A DNA stretch of 64,000 bases from Dactylosporangium roseum (GTDB taxonomy: Bacteria; Actinomycetota; Actinomycetes; Mycobacteriales; Micromonosporaceae), in the NCBI RefSeq assembly GCF_025264685.1, contig NZ_CP073721.1, positions 7,705,501 to 7,769,500 on the forward strand. The letters are read 5' to 3'. The notes beneath the pieces were generated by a model that saw only the letters and a list, made by a program, of their open reading frames with translations, did not search any database and was not told where the DNA came from. Below are positions 18,190-27,147 of this stretch, in pieces. A program made the translations under genes and the position numbers. Within the stretch, counting starts at the first letter, position 1. The number at the start of each line of letters is the position of its first letter.

Positions 18190-19314
18190 TCAGTTCGGCG
18201 GGTTCAGGGTGTCTGTCCAGTCGCCGAAGGGGGATTCCGTATCTGCGGCGACGACGGCTTCGAGCAGTTCGATGGGCATCGCCGAGCGCGTCACCAGCGC
18301 ATCGAGGTGGATGCCCTCGGAGGCCAGCAGGCGCACCGCCTGTCGCGCGATGGACGGCGCTTCGCGCGGACCGAGATCGCCGGGTTCCGGGTAGCCCCAC
18401 TCGGCGAGCAGGCTCATGCCGCGGCGGTAGGTGTGGTCGCGGTAGACGCCCATCGTGTGGCCTCGGTAGATGAGTGCCTTCAGGGACATGCCCCAATGCC
18501 GTTTGAGCTCGTGGAGGCGGTCGAAGTCGAGCCGGCCGGGCAGTTCGTCGCGCAGGCGGTTGGTCGGGGCGAGGAACTGTGAGGCGAACGTGGTGGCCTG
18601 CCGCTCAAGGATCTGGCTGCCAGGTTCGGCGTCGTGGTGCAGCAGGAGGTGGCCGAGTTCATGGGCGGCGTCCATCCTGGACCGGGCTTTGTCGTTCTTG
18701 CCGGGGCTGGCGAAGATGAACGGTCGTTGCCCGTACCAGTGGGAGAAGGCGTCGACCCGGTCGGAGGCGTCGGGCAGGGTGAGGACGATGATGCCCTGCG
18801 ACTCGAGCAGCCGCGTGACGTGCGGAATCGGCCCATCACCGAGTCCGAACGCGGCACGGGCCTCGATCGCGGCGCCTTCGATGTCCGCTGTCGTGGCCGG
18901 TTCCGGCAGGTCGAGCTGCGGTAGCCGCAGCTGCGGCAGGTGAATGTAGCGCTGCAGCACGTCGATGACCCGCCATGCGATCTCACCGAAGGCGAGGGCC
19001 TGGTCGCGTTCGGCCTGTGTGGTGACTCGCAGGCTCCGGAAGTGGGCATGGCCCGGCGTTGCGGGCGTCGGGAACCCGGCGGCGAAGAACTCGACGGGCA
19101 GCGCGAGGGCGAGGGCGAGCCGGCCCAGGACGCCGGCGGAGGGCCGGGCCTGACCGAGCTCGTACTGGCTGACGGCGGCGGCCGTGACCCCGGTGTGCAC
19201 CGCAAGCTGCTTCTTGGACATGCGCCGCCACCGCCGGGCCAGCGTGAGCGCGTTCGGCTGGAACGCCGCCACCGCCAATGCGGGCGTGGCGGCGCGACCC
19301 GATCCTCGGCTCAT
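18190..19314 (-). CDS. HTH (XRE) regulator with ImmA/IrrE metallopeptidase domain, copy 2
   Basis: 374 aa. It is nearly the same protein as the one at 64-1179, with most differences conservative and the tails divergent (FGDWTDTLNPPN here). HTH is at about residues 25-80, and the peptidase motif HELGHLLLHH is intact. ATGA overlap with its partner is kept. This copy lies inside the tRNA-Arg island while copy 1 lies outside it. Both copies look intact, so two related regulators may cross-act. Confidence 0.85.
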   Translation of the reverse strand: MSRGSGRAATPALAVAAFQPNALTLARRWRRMSKKQLAVHTGVTAAAVSQYELGQARPSAGVLGRLALALALPVEFFAAGFPTPATPGHAHFRSLRVTTQAERDQALAFGEIAWRVIDVLQRYIHLPQLRLPQLDLPEPATTADIEGAAIEARAAFGLGDGPIPHVTRLLESQGIIVLTLPDASDRVDAFSHWYGQRPFIFASPGKNDKARSRMDAAHELGHLLLHHDAEPGSQILERQATTFASQFLAPTNRLRDELPGRLDFDRLHELKRHWGMSLKALIYRGHTMGVYRDHTYRRGMSLLAEWGYPEPGDLGPREAPSIARQAVRLLASEGIHLDALVTRSAMPIELLEAVVAADTESPFGDWTDTLNPPN

Positions 19315-20000
19315 GCAGACATCGACGCGCCCGCGCTACGGCTGGCGCGGCGCAACTGCAGTTCGATGTCCGGGATCGTCAGCTCGTCGTGACGCGGCTG
19401 CGTACGCTCGGACGCCGGATCGGCTGGCCCGGTAGCGGGGCGGGCGGGCGTGCCGAACCACAGGGCCACCTCGAACCACGGTGAGCCGCCGGTGCGGTTG
19501 TCGCGGGGCAGACCGAGGTAGGCGACCGCCTCGCCGGTGTCGATATCACCGGCGTGCGCGACCCGGATGTGCCGCTTGCGGGGAACCAGCCCGGCGAACG
19601 CGTCCGGGAACTGCTCATCGTCGTCGAAGGCCAGCTGTCCGTCGGCGCTGTTCTCCACCGCCCCACCGAGACGTGCCTCGCTACCCTCCCAGCGGATCGA
19701 CTCGACACTGGAGTCGGTGCCGCCCTGCAGCGAGTAGAGCCGCAGGATGTAGCCGGCGGCAAGGATCTCCAGCGAGTTGTCCTCGATCCGCGCGTCCACG
19801 CCGGGCTGACCATCGAACTGAGCGGCGCCGAGGTTGGTCAGGTTCCGCCACACGGTGGTGCCGAAGCTCATCGCGTCGTCACCCAGTGCGGGCTCGTGAC
19901 GTTCCGCCGCCCGCCGGTACACCTGCCGGATGAGGTCGGCCAGCGGGGTGAGTACACCGCGCTCGTCCAGCGTGGCGATCGCGTCAGTCAACAGATCCAC
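19311..20000 (-). CDS. Conserved protein of unknown function paired with ImmA/IrrE regulator, copy 2
   Basis: 229 aa from GTG, the same length as copy 1 (1176-1865) and highly similar throughout; both have AMSFGTTVWRNLTNLGAAQ and AGDIDTGEAVAYLGLPRDNR. Function unknown. The two copies being intact, equal in length and each coupled to its peptidase-HTH gene argues for a functional two-gene unit under selection. Confidence 0.7.
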   Translation of the reverse strand: MDLLTDAIATLDERGVLTPLADLIRQVYRRAAERHEPALGDDAMSFGTTVWRNLTNLGAAQFDGQPGVDARIEDNSLEILAAGYILRLYSLQGGTDSSVESIRWEGSEARLGGAVENSADGQLAFDDDEQFPDAFAGLVPRKRHIRVAHAGDIDTGEAVAYLGLPRDNRTGGSPWFEVALWFGTPARPATGPADPASERTQPRHDELTIPDIELQLRRASRSAGASMSA

Positions 20001-20041
20001 GCCCGAAAACCTAGCAGGGTCACCTGTTGATGTTGCGGGAA

Positions 20042-20595
20042 TCAAGCAGGACTTGCCGGCGTGTCCTCCGAGTCTCCCGTTTCGGCGCCGCTTTCGCGTT
20101 GCGCTCGGTCGCCTGAAGCCGCGTCGCTGCACAGCATCGCGTCCTGAAAGACCAGTCGCCCTACAGGGCTTGGGACTGACGCGTCTGGGCCGGCACGACT
20201 GACCGGCGATGTGACGACTGCGCTACGCGACGCGTCATGGCGCCAGGCGCGCCTGCCAACGTCGTACACACCGGCCACCGCGTACGCAAAGCGCCCAGTC
20301 GCCGAGCCGGCCATCCAGTAGTGCCTCACCGAGCGCACAAAATTGGTCGACGCCTTGTGAGATGCAGCCGTCGTCCAACTCCCGCCCTGTAGGCTCGCTC
20401 CCGCGACCCCGTTGCGGCGCCGTGCGCCCCGTACCAAGCCAGCGGCGCAGTCCTGCCCAACCAATGGGCAACGGCGCACGGCGATCCGCTGCCGGCGAAC
20501 CTGCTCTGTGACGGCGACAGCTTGGGAGCACATCAGCCGCCAACTGCCGGCTGCGACCTCGCCGCGCTCTACACAATCGGCGCGCACACTAGCCC
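20042..20595 (-). other. Upstream region of module copy 2, with conserved peptide-like segment
   Basis: An open minus-strand frame runs through this stretch. Only its part near 20150-20340 is matched in copy 1 (FAYAVAGVYDVGRRAWRHD). No ribosome site or family is recognisable. The rest of the 550 bp shows nothing else. Confidence 0.35.
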
Positions 20596-22117
20596 CAATG
20601 CCGGGTAGTTAAGCCCAGCGGTGGCTGGTCAAGTGGTGTGTTGGTGTGGATGTGGGCAGCGGGACTCCGGTAGAGAGGTACGTCCGCCAAGACATGCCTT
20701 GCTGCCGGGAGTCCCGCTGTTGGTTCAGTCTGTCATTACGCGTGTGGTGCGGGTCGCGGCAGGTCCGTTCGCGCCGGGTCATCTGGGTGAGTTGACCCAG
20801 CAGGTGCCGTTCGAGATGGTCGATGCCGTACTTGCTCAGACCCGCTGCATGCAGCGGCGGGTGCGGGATCTGCCGTCGCGGGTGGTGGTGTATCTGCTGC
20901 TGGCGGGTTGTTTGTTCGCCGAGTTGGGGTATCGGCAGGTGTGGCAGCGTCTGGTCGCCGGTCTGGACGGGCTGCCGGTCGCGTACCCGAGCGAGGCCGC
21001 GTTGACCAAGGCCCGCCAGCGGGTCGGCCCGCAACCGTTGCGGGCGTTGTTCGACCTGCTGCGCGGCCCGGCGGCGGCGATGGCGGGGCCGGTGCGCTGG
21101 CGGGGGCTGCTGGTCTGCGCGATCGACGGGACCATGTTGTTCGCGGCGGACAGCGCGGCGAACCTGACCCGGTTCAGCAAGCAGCGCGGCGGGCGCACCG
21201 GCGGGTCGGGTTATCCGATGCTGCGGCTGGTGACGGTGATGGCGTGTGGCACCCGGTCGGTGATGGACGCGGTGTTCGGGGCGATCACCTGCGGCGAGAC
21301 CACCTATGCCAGGGATCTGTTGGCCCGGCTGCCCGCCGGGGTGCTGCTGCTGGCCGACCGTAACTTCGCCGCCGGGCATCTGCTCAAGATCGTGACCGGC
21401 CGGCAGGCGCATCTGCTGGTGCGGGCCAAGACCGGCCGCGGCGGCCCGAAACTGTCGATGCTGCACCGTTTCCGGGACGGCTCCTACCGATCGGTGTTCG
21501 GCGGCCAGCCGGTACGGGTCATCGACGCCGAGATCAGCATCGCGACCAAGGCCGGCACGGTCACCGGTGTCTACCGGCTGATCACCACCCTGCTGGACCC
21601 GCAGGCCCATCCGGCCACCGCGATGCTGCGGCTCTACCACGAACGGTGGGAGATCGAGACCGCCTACCTGGAGATCAAGTCCAGCATCCTCGGCGGCCGG
21701 GTCCTGCGGGCCCGGACCCCGGCCGGCGTCGACCAGGAGATCCACGCCTTGCTGGTCACCTACCAGATCCTGCGCACCGCCATGACCGACGCCACCAACA
21801 GCGACACCGCAGTGGACCCTGACCGGGCCAGCTTCACCATCGCCCTGCACGCTGCCCGTGACCAGATCGTGCACGCCGCCGGGGTGATCGCCGACACCGT
21901 CATCGACCTGGTCGGCAACATCGGCCGCCTCGTCCTGAACGATCTCCTGCCCGAGCGACGGCTCCGCGTCAACGCCCGCACCGTCAAACGAGCAATCTCC
22001 AAATACAACGCCCGCGGCCCGAACATCGACCGACGCACCTACCAAGCCACCATCAGCCTCACGATCCTCGCCGAACCCCCTTGACGACCAGCCCCGACCC
22101 TTAACTACCCGGCATTG
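20596..22117 (+). mobile_element. IS4-family insertion sequence, 1522 bp, with 10-bp target duplication
   Basis: The terminal inverted repeats CAATGCCGGGTAGTTAAG are identical at both ends. Perfect direct repeats ACACTAGCCC flank it at 20586-20595 and 22118-22127. The 10-bp duplication suits the IS4 family. Intact ends and an intact transposase gene suggest recent, possibly still active insertion. Confidence 0.93.
20621..22084 (+). CDS. IS4-family transposase
   Basis: 487 aa from the outermost start; the true start may be up to about 35 codons later, since the first residues are low-complexity. The DDE core is visible: first Asp in AIDGTMLFAAD near residue 170, second in LLLADRNFAAGHLL near 245, and Glu in YHERWEIETAYLEIK (the Y-2-R-3-E-6-K signature of IS4) near 345. 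It fills the element between the inverted repeats. The long open frame on the opposite strand is a codon-bias shadow. Confidence 0.92.
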   Translation: MAGQVVCWCGCGQRDSGREVRPPRHALLPGVPLLVQSVITRVVRVAAGPFAPGHLGELTQQVPFEMVDAVLAQTRCMQRRVRDLPSRVVVYLLLAGCLFAELGYRQVWQRLVAGLDGLPVAYPSEAALTKARQRVGPQPLRALFDLLRGPAAAMAGPVRWRGLLVCAIDGTMLFAADSAANLTRFSKQRGGRTGGSGYPMLRLVTVMACGTRSVMDAVFGAITCGETTYARDLLARLPAGVLLLADRNFAAGHLLKIVTGRQAHLLVRAKTGRGGPKLSMLHRFRDGSYRSVFGGQPVRVIDAEISIATKAGTVTGVYRLITTLLDPQAHPATAMLRLYHERWEIETAYLEIKSSILGGRVLRARTPAGVDQEIHALLVTYQILRTAMTDATNSDTAVDPDRASFTIALHAARDQIVHAAGVIADTVIDLVGNIGRLVLNDLLPERRLRVNARTVKRAISKYNARGPNIDRRTYQATISLTILAEPP

Positions 22118-22120
22118 ACA

Positions 22121-22426
22121 CTAGCCCCGTCCTCGACCACGCGATCGCGGCCAGAGTAAGCCGTCGGGATCGGCGCGGCGTTCGCGATCAACGCGATGCT
22201 GCTGTTCTGTAGGGAGATCCGGATGCACAGGCGCCCAGCCGGGCGCGTCCGGACGGCTCGCTGCAATGCCCGCGCGGCACATCACGAACGTGTTCGTGGC
22301 CTCCTGCGGCTCGCCGATTCGTAGCGCACGGCCCGTGCAGCGCCACGCTCCGTGGCACCCGAAGCGGCCGGCAGGGAAGACCACGACGGGGCCGTCGACT
22401 CGGGTGGGAGCATTCGGGCGCTTCAT
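22121..22426 (-). CDS. Small hypothetical protein
   Basis: 101 aa (MKRPNAPTRVDGPVVVFPAG), with no recognised domain. The coding sequence ends at the IS4 target site, and its stop codon is formed within the duplicated 10 bp. It is divergent from queC. Codon use looks plausible but there is no clear ribosome site, so it may be a fragment. Confidence 0.3.
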   Translation of the reverse strand: MKRPNAPTRVDGPVVVFPAGRFGCHGAWRCTGRALRIGEPQEATNTFVMCRAGIAASRPDAPGWAPVHPDLPTEQQHRVDRERRADPDGLLWPRSRGRGRG

Positions 22427-22452
22427 GACACCAGTCGTGCCGTGACAGCGCG

Positions 22453-22494
22453 AAAACTGCAGCCGTTGCGTAACTCGATCTATCGCAGTTTTTT
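22453..22494 (+). terminator. Possible intrinsic terminator before the que/dpd operon
   Basis: Arms AAAACTGC (22453-22460) and GCAGTTTT (22485-22492) form a stem over a 24-nt loop and end in a run of six T. This could stop readthrough from the IS4 element. Confidence 0.45.
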
Positions 22495-22521
22495 GGGTAA
22501 TGTCACGGACGGAACCGCTCG

Positions 22522-22541
22522 AAACTACATACGTGTAGTTT
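22522..22541 (+). promoter_or_regulatory. Palindromic operator upstream of queC
   Basis: Perfect 8-bp arms AAACTACA and TGTAGTTT lie around TACG, about 40 bp before the queC start. It is probably the repressor site that governs the whole que-dpd transcription unit; the regulator is not identified. Confidence 0.6.
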
Positions 22542-22581
22542 GCGCCAGCGGGCCAGTTTTCGATCGGGGAGGGGTTGTGCG

Positions 22582-23277
22582 ATGGGCGAACCGAAGGCAG
22601 TAGTCCTACTGAGCGGTGGGCTAGATTCGACCACTGTGTTGGCCATTGCCCGCACGGAGGGTTTCGAACTTTATGCGCTGAGCTTCCGATATGGGCAGCG
22701 CCACACGGTCGAGCTTGAAGCAGCGGCCCGCGTCGCTGCCGTCTACGGGGCCCGGCGCCACGTGATCGCCGACATTGACCTGCGGACATTCGGGGGCTCG
22801 GCGCTGACCGATGACGCCATTGCTGTGCCGCACCATGGCAGTGTCGACGAGTTGGCCTCGGACATCCCGGTCACGTACGTGCCGGCCCGGAATACGATCT
22901 TCCTCTCGTTCGCGTTGGCGTGGGCGGAAACACTCGGCGCATCGGACGTGTTCATCGGCGTCAACGCCATGGACTACAGCGGGTACCCAGACTGCCGCCC
23001 GGAATACATCGAGGCATATGAGCGGATGGCGGACCTGGCAACCAGGGCGGGAGTCGAAGGGACTCAACGACTGAAGATCCACACGCCGCTGATCGCCCTA
23101 ACGAAGGCCCAGACCATCCAACGGGGTCTGGACCTCGGGGTCGACTACGCGTTGACCCACAGCTGCTACGACCCTGTCGACGGCCGTGCGTGCGGCACCT
23201 GCGATTCCTGCCTCCTGCGCGCACGCGGCTTCGCGGAACTCGGTCAGACAGACCCGGCACTCGCACCGGTCAACTAG
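22582..23277 (+). CDS. queC: 7-cyano-7-deazaguanine (preQ0) synthase QueC
   Basis: 231 aa from ATG at 22582 with GGGAGGGG just upstream. The PP-loop ATPase motif SGGLDSTT is near residue 11, and the zinc-site cysteines CYDPVDGRACGTCDSC are near the C-terminus. It converts 7-carboxy-7-deazaguanine plus ammonia and ATP to preQ0. It is the first gene of a tightly packed run queC-queE-queD-folE2-dpdC-dpdB-dpdA-dpdB. Full length for the family. Confidence 0.95.
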   Translation: MGEPKAVVLLSGGLDSTTVLAIARTEGFELYALSFRYGQRHTVELEAAARVAAVYGARRHVIADIDLRTFGGSALTDDAIAVPHHGSVDELASDIPVTYVPARNTIFLSFALAWAETLGASDVFIGVNAMDYSGYPDCRPEYIEAYERMADLATRAGVEGTQRLKIHTPLIALTKAQTIQRGLDLGVDYALTHSCYDPVDGRACGTCDSCLLRARGFAELGQTDPALAPVN

Positions 23278-23279
23278 CG

Positions 23280-23918
23280 GTGTACCGCGTCAAGGAGATC
23301 TTCTACACGCTGCAGGGCGAAGGCAGCCACGCTGGCCGCCCGGCAGTGTTCTGCCGGTTCACCAGCTGCAATCTGTGGACTGGGCGTGAACGCGACCGGC
23401 ACCGCGCGATCTGCCAGTTCTGCGACACCGACTTCGTCGGCACGGACGGACCAGGCGGCGGACGCTTTGCCACAGCGACCGACCTTGCCGCCGCCGTGGC
23501 GAAAGCCTGGCAGGGCCTTGAGCATCCCCGCAGCCGTCGCTACGTCGTGTGCACTGGAGGGGAGCCGCTGCTGCAACTCGACAACGCGGCGGTGGATGCC
23601 CTGCATGCCGAGGGATTCGAGGTGGCCATCGAGACAAACGGCACCCGGCCGGCGCCGGACGGCATCGACTGGATCTGCGTCAGCCCTAAGGCCGGGGCCG
23701 ACCTCGTCCTGACCAGCGGCGACGAGCTGAAACTCGTGTACCCGCAACCAGGGGCGATGCCGGAGCGGTTCGAGCACCTCAACTTCACTAGGTTTCTCCT
23801 GCAGCCGATGGACGGGACCGAGCGGGAAGCGAACACAGCGGCGACCGTGTCGTACTGCCTGGAGCATCCGCAGTGGCAATTGAGTCTGCAGACCCACAAG
23901 TTCCTAGGGATCGCATAG
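23280..23918 (+). CDS. queE: 7-carboxy-7-deazaguanine synthase QueE (radical SAM)
   Basis: 212 aa from GTG, 2 bp after queC. The N-terminus VKEIFYTLQGEGSHAGRPA is the family start. The iron-sulfur cysteines follow the QueE pattern with 14 residues between the first and second (CNLWTG..., then CQFC). TGGEPLLQ and the C-terminal LSLQTHKFLGI are typical. It contracts 6-carboxytetrahydropterin to carboxy-deazaguanine. Its stop codon overlaps the queD GTG by one base. Confidence 0.95.
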   Translation: MYRVKEIFYTLQGEGSHAGRPAVFCRFTSCNLWTGRERDRHRAICQFCDTDFVGTDGPGGGRFATATDLAAAVAKAWQGLEHPRSRRYVVCTGGEPLLQLDNAAVDALHAEGFEVAIETNGTRPAPDGIDWICVSPKAGADLVLTSGDELKLVYPQPGAMPERFEHLNFTRFLLQPMDGTEREANTAATVSYCLEHPQWQLSLQTHKFLGIA

Positions 23919-24283
23919 TGGAGATTTTCCGCGAGTTCACCTTCGAAGCCGCACACCGGCTGCCGCAGGTGCCGTCGGGCCACAAATGCGCCCGCCTGCA
24001 TGGGCACTCCTACCGGCTCGAAGTCCACGTCCAGGGCGAGGTCAACCCGACCCCAGGCTGGGTCATGGACTTCGCAGACATCAAGGCGGCCGTCAAACCG
24101 GTGATCGATCAACTTGATCACTACTATCTGAACGAGGTGCCCGGGCTGGAGAACCCAACCAGCGAGAACCTAGCTCGCTGGACCTGGAACGAGCTGACCA
24201 AGGCCGACAAGCCGTTGCCGCTGTCGGCGATCGTGGTGCGGGAGACATGCACCTCGGGTTGCGTCTACCGGGGCGAGTCATGA
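23918..24283 (+). CDS. queD: 6-carboxy-5,6,7,8-tetrahydropterin synthase QueD
   Basis: 121 aa from GTG. It has the zinc His of FEAAHRLP, the catalytic Cys and zinc His residues in GHKCARLHGHSY, and the catalytic His/Asp region MDFADIKAAVKPVIDQLDHY. It converts dihydroneopterin triphosphate to carboxytetrahydropterin for QueE. This is the intact queD of the window; a broken second copy lies at 48215-48564. It overlaps folE2 by 4 bp. Confidence 0.95.
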   Translation: MEIFREFTFEAAHRLPQVPSGHKCARLHGHSYRLEVHVQGEVNPTPGWVMDFADIKAAVKPVIDQLDHYYLNEVPGLENPTSENLARWTWNELTKADKPLPLSAIVVRETCTSGCVYRGES

Positions 24284-25101
24284 GCCTTATCGACGTCCAA
24301 GCGCTGCCTGACACCCGCGGCGTCGGACTCGACGAGGTAGGTGTCGACGGGCTGCGTTATCCGGTGTTGGTCTGCGACGGACACGGCAACAAACGCGACA
24401 CCGTCGCGACGATGACCATGTCGGTCGATGTTGCCAGAGAGGTCAAGGGCGCGCACCTGAGCCGGTTCGTTGAAGTGCTACATGCGTGGCGTGATCAACT
24501 GAGCGCCGCCAGCCTGGTGCTGATGACCGACGACCTGCGCCACCGGATGGGTAGTGGCCGGGCCACTGTCGCGACTGCATTCGTCTACTTCCTGGAGCGG
24601 CGTGCACCGGCGACCGGGGCGGTCTCGTTCATGGACTACCCGTGCACGGTCACCGCGACGGTCGGCCCGGACGGAAGCGTGGTGCGGCTGCGGGTTGAGG
24701 TGGCGGTGACCAGCGTGTGCCCGTGCAGCAAAGCAATCAGCGACCGTGGCGCCCACAACCAACGCGGCCGGGTCATTGTCGACGTTGAACTCGCCGATCC
24801 TGATGACGGCCTGTGGTTCGACGAACTCGTTGACATCGCGGAACGGTCCGCGTCCTCGCCGCTGTACGCGCTGCTGAAGCGGCCCGACGAGCGGCACGTC
24901 ACGATGGCCGCCTATGACAACCCAGTATTCGTGGAAGACATGGCCCGCAACGTGGCGGTCGCCCTGCGCCATGACCGCCGAGTGGTGCGGGGCAGCGTCC
25001 GGGTCGTCAACGACGAGAGCATCCACAACCACGCCGCGTACGCGCAGGTCTCTTGGTCCTGTGCGGATCAGGGAGGTGACGATGCCGAAGCCCGTCACTG
25101 A
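24280..25101 (+). CDS. folE2: GTP cyclohydrolase FolE2 (type IB)
   Basis: 273 aa. It has the FolE2 signatures SFMDYPCTVTATV, then VTSVCPCSKAISDRGAHNQR with the metal-binding Cys, and a C-terminal ESIHNHAAYA. It opens GTP to dihydroneopterin triphosphate, the first step to preQ0, and can use metals other than zinc. Having its own cyclohydrolase makes the island self-sufficient for preQ0. It overlaps the start of the next gene by 20 bp. Confidence 0.93.
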   Translation: MSLIDVQALPDTRGVGLDEVGVDGLRYPVLVCDGHGNKRDTVATMTMSVDVAREVKGAHLSRFVEVLHAWRDQLSAASLVLMTDDLRHRMGSGRATVATAFVYFLERRAPATGAVSFMDYPCTVTATVGPDGSVVRLRVEVAVTSVCPCSKAISDRGAHNQRGRVIVDVELADPDDGLWFDELVDIAERSASSPLYALLKRPDERHVTMAAYDNPVFVEDMARNVAVALRHDRRVVRGSVRVVNDESIHNHAAYAQVSWSCADQGGDDAEARH

Positions 25102-26017
25102 CCGGCCGTTGCACATCGTAGTGACTTGCAGCAACCGCAAGCGGCACGCTGTGCCAGCGCAGCTTCGCCTCGGCGACCTCACCCACCGGCGACCGGCCGC
25201 CCGGTTCGCCGCTTGGACCGCTAGGTTAGGTAATGGCGTCCACCCCCATTACCGAGCCGTCGACCTGTACGCCGGGGAGCACTGGCAGGTCGCCAGGACC
25301 TTTACCACCGACACGCCTGCGGCCAAGAAAGCAATGCTGTGGATCGCGTCAGCCGGCTATGGCCTTATCCCGGCCGACACGGCAATCTGCGCCTACAGTG
25401 CCACGTTCTCCGCAGCCGCCCGCGACACGGTCGGCGCGAGCCTCGCCGAGGTCGCCGACTGGTGGCAACGGCTCGGCGACTGGCCCGGCCCCGAACCGGA
25501 CCGACCGCGCACCCTCACCGACCTCGCCCGCCGCGGGCCAGACGCGACGATCGTGGCCGTGCTGTCTGAGGCATACCAACGCGCATGTGGCGACGACCTA
25601 CTCTCCGCCGCGACCATCCTCGGCACCGACGCGCTGTCGGTCGTTGGGCCACCCGACGCCCACCCTCAGTTGGCCGACGTGTTGGTGCCGGTCACCGCCA
25701 CGATGCGGCACACCGTCGGCGGAAGCCTGCAGGCGCTCAACGTCCGCGCCGCCAAATACCTGCTCGAGCACACTGCCGACAGCAGCCGGGCGGCACTGCG
25801 GGAAGCCGCGTGTGCCGCCGTGCCGGCGAACCCGCCCGTGCCCCGCAAAGCGGGGCAGCGGATGTCCGACGCCGAGGTCCGCGCCTACATTCGGGCGCAG
25901 CCGTCCACCAGCGCTACCCAGTCGTTGCGCCAACTGCGCGATACCGGCCGCTCATGTGAGCAGGGACGCTTCGGGCGCCTGCACGCCGAGATACGTGAGC
26001 AGGTGCACCGACCATGA
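25082..26017 (+). CDS. dpdC: DpdC-like protein (preQ0-DNA to amide converting enzyme)
   Basis: 311 aa from ATG 25082 with GGGAGGTG upstream. The N-terminus HIVVTCSNRKRHAVP, the motif DLYAGEHW and SAGYGLIPADTAICAYSATF resemble the YaaA/DUF6884-type fold that I associate with DpdC. In the Salmonella dpd system DpdC is needed to turn DNA preQ0 into 7-amido-7-deazaguanine. Its place directly before dpdB and dpdA supports the call. The family match is by eye, so an unrelated dpd-associated gene is the main alternative. Confidence 0.7.
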   Translation: MPKPVTDRPLHIVVTCSNRKRHAVPAQLRLGDLTHRRPAARFAAWTARLGNGVHPHYRAVDLYAGEHWQVARTFTTDTPAAKKAMLWIASAGYGLIPADTAICAYSATFSAAARDTVGASLAEVADWWQRLGDWPGPEPDRPRTLTDLARRGPDATIVAVLSEAYQRACGDDLLSAATILGTDALSVVGPPDAHPQLADVLVPVTATMRHTVGGSLQALNVRAAKYLLEHTADSSRAALREAACAAVPANPPVPRKAGQRMSDAEVRAYIRAQPSTSATQSLRQLRDTGRSCEQGRFGRLHAEIREQVHRP

Positions 26018-27147
26018 CCGAAAATACCGACCTGGTGCGCCGTGCCCTCAAGCTTGTACAGACCAACAGCCACCCCCTATACCTGTTTACGCTGACCGCT
26101 GCAGAAGTGCTTCAGATAGCCGACGTGTCGCGCGTTAGCCGCGACGAGGCCGGCACGCTCATCGGATACCAGCGCCCCGAGGTGCAAAGCCACGTTCAGG
26201 ACATCGTCGACTACCTCGACAGCGATCCGGTGATTTTCCCCAACGCGATCATCATGGCGTTGTCATCGACCGTGAAGTTCGTCGCCGGCCGCGGCCCCAA
26301 GACCACCGACGGACTCGCCACCATTGGCACCCTCACACTGCCACTGCCGACCGGCGGTCAACCGAGACCCGCGTGGATCGTCGATGGTCAGCAACGTGCC
26401 GTGGCACTGTCCCGCGCCAGGCGCACAGACCTCCCGGTCCCGATCACCGCGTTCGTTGCCGATGCGGTCAGTCTGCAGCGCGATCAGTTCCTGCGTGTCA
26501 ACAACACCAAGCCCCTGCCACGGAGCCTTGTCACCGAGTTGCTACCGGAGGTCGACAGCCCGCTGCCGACGCATTTGACCGTCCGCAAGGCCCCATCGTT
26601 TCTGTGCGATCGCCTCAACAACGATCCGGACTCGCCGTTCTACCGCATGATCAAACGCGCGTCGACCAGCAAGAAGGACGCCGCCCGCGCGGTGATCGCG
26701 GACAACAGCGTCGTGCAGATGCTTCAGGAGAGCTACACCTCGCCTGCAGGCTGCCTCTACCCATACCGCAACCTCAGCACTGGCGACACCGACATCGACG
26801 GCATCCACCACGCCCTGTGCGTGTATTGGAGCGCGATACGTGACGCGTTCCCGGATGCCTGGGGCAAGTCCGCTATCGACAGCCGCCTCATGCACGGCGC
26901 CGGAATTCGGGCAATGGGCCGCCTCATGGACCGTGTCCTCGGCACCATAGATGTCCACCAACCGGAAGCGACCGCTGAAATTCGCAAGCACCTCGACCTG
27001 GTCGCCCCGCACTGCCGTTGGACGTCGGGTACATGGGAGGAGAGCGGCCTGCGCTGGGACGCGGTCGAAAACGTCCACGGGCACATCCAGAAACTGTCGA
27101 ACTACCTCATCCGTGTCTACCTCACCGCAAGGGCCAACATCCGATGA
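26014..27147 (+). CDS. dpdB: DGQQR protein DpdB, first paralogue
   Basis: 377 aa. It carries the DGQHR-type motif WIVDGQQRAVAL near residue 125, followed by FLRVNNTKPLPRSL, as in DndB and DpdB proteins. In the dpd system DpdB assists DpdA in inserting preQ0 into DNA. It overlaps dpdC by 4 bp and dpdA by 4 bp. A second, clearly related DGQQR gene (28379-29563) lies on the other side of dpdA, so the two may form a heteromer or serve different sites. Confidence 0.85.
   Translation: MTENTDLVRRALKLVQTNSHPLYLFTLTAAEVLQIADVSRVSRDEAGTLIGYQRPEVQSHVQDIVDYLDSDPVIFPNAIIMALSSTVKFVAGRGPKTTDGLATIGTLTLPLPTGGQPRPAWIVDGQQRAVALSRARRTDLPVPITAFVADAVSLQRDQFLRVNNTKPLPRSLVTELLPEVDSPLPTHLTVRKAPSFLCDRLNNDPDSPFYRMIKRASTSKKDAARAVIADNSVVQMLQESYTSPAGCLYPYRNLSTGDTDIDGIHHALCVYWSAIRDAFPDAWGKSAIDSRLMHGAGIRAMGRLMDRVLGTIDVHQPEATAEIRKHLDLVAPHCRWTSGTWEESGLRWDAVENVHGHIQKLSNYLIRVYLTARANIR

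Noticed and set aside
20609..22045. Minus-strand open frame of 478 codons opposite the IS4 transposase
   Set aside because: It is a codon-bias shadow of a gene with clear DDE motifs; its product is low-complexity with no domain.
22441..22580. preQ1 or preQ0 riboswitch before queC
   Set aside because: The stem-loop with T run and the dyad do not match the known preQ1 aptamer sequences; a terminator and a protein operator explain them better.
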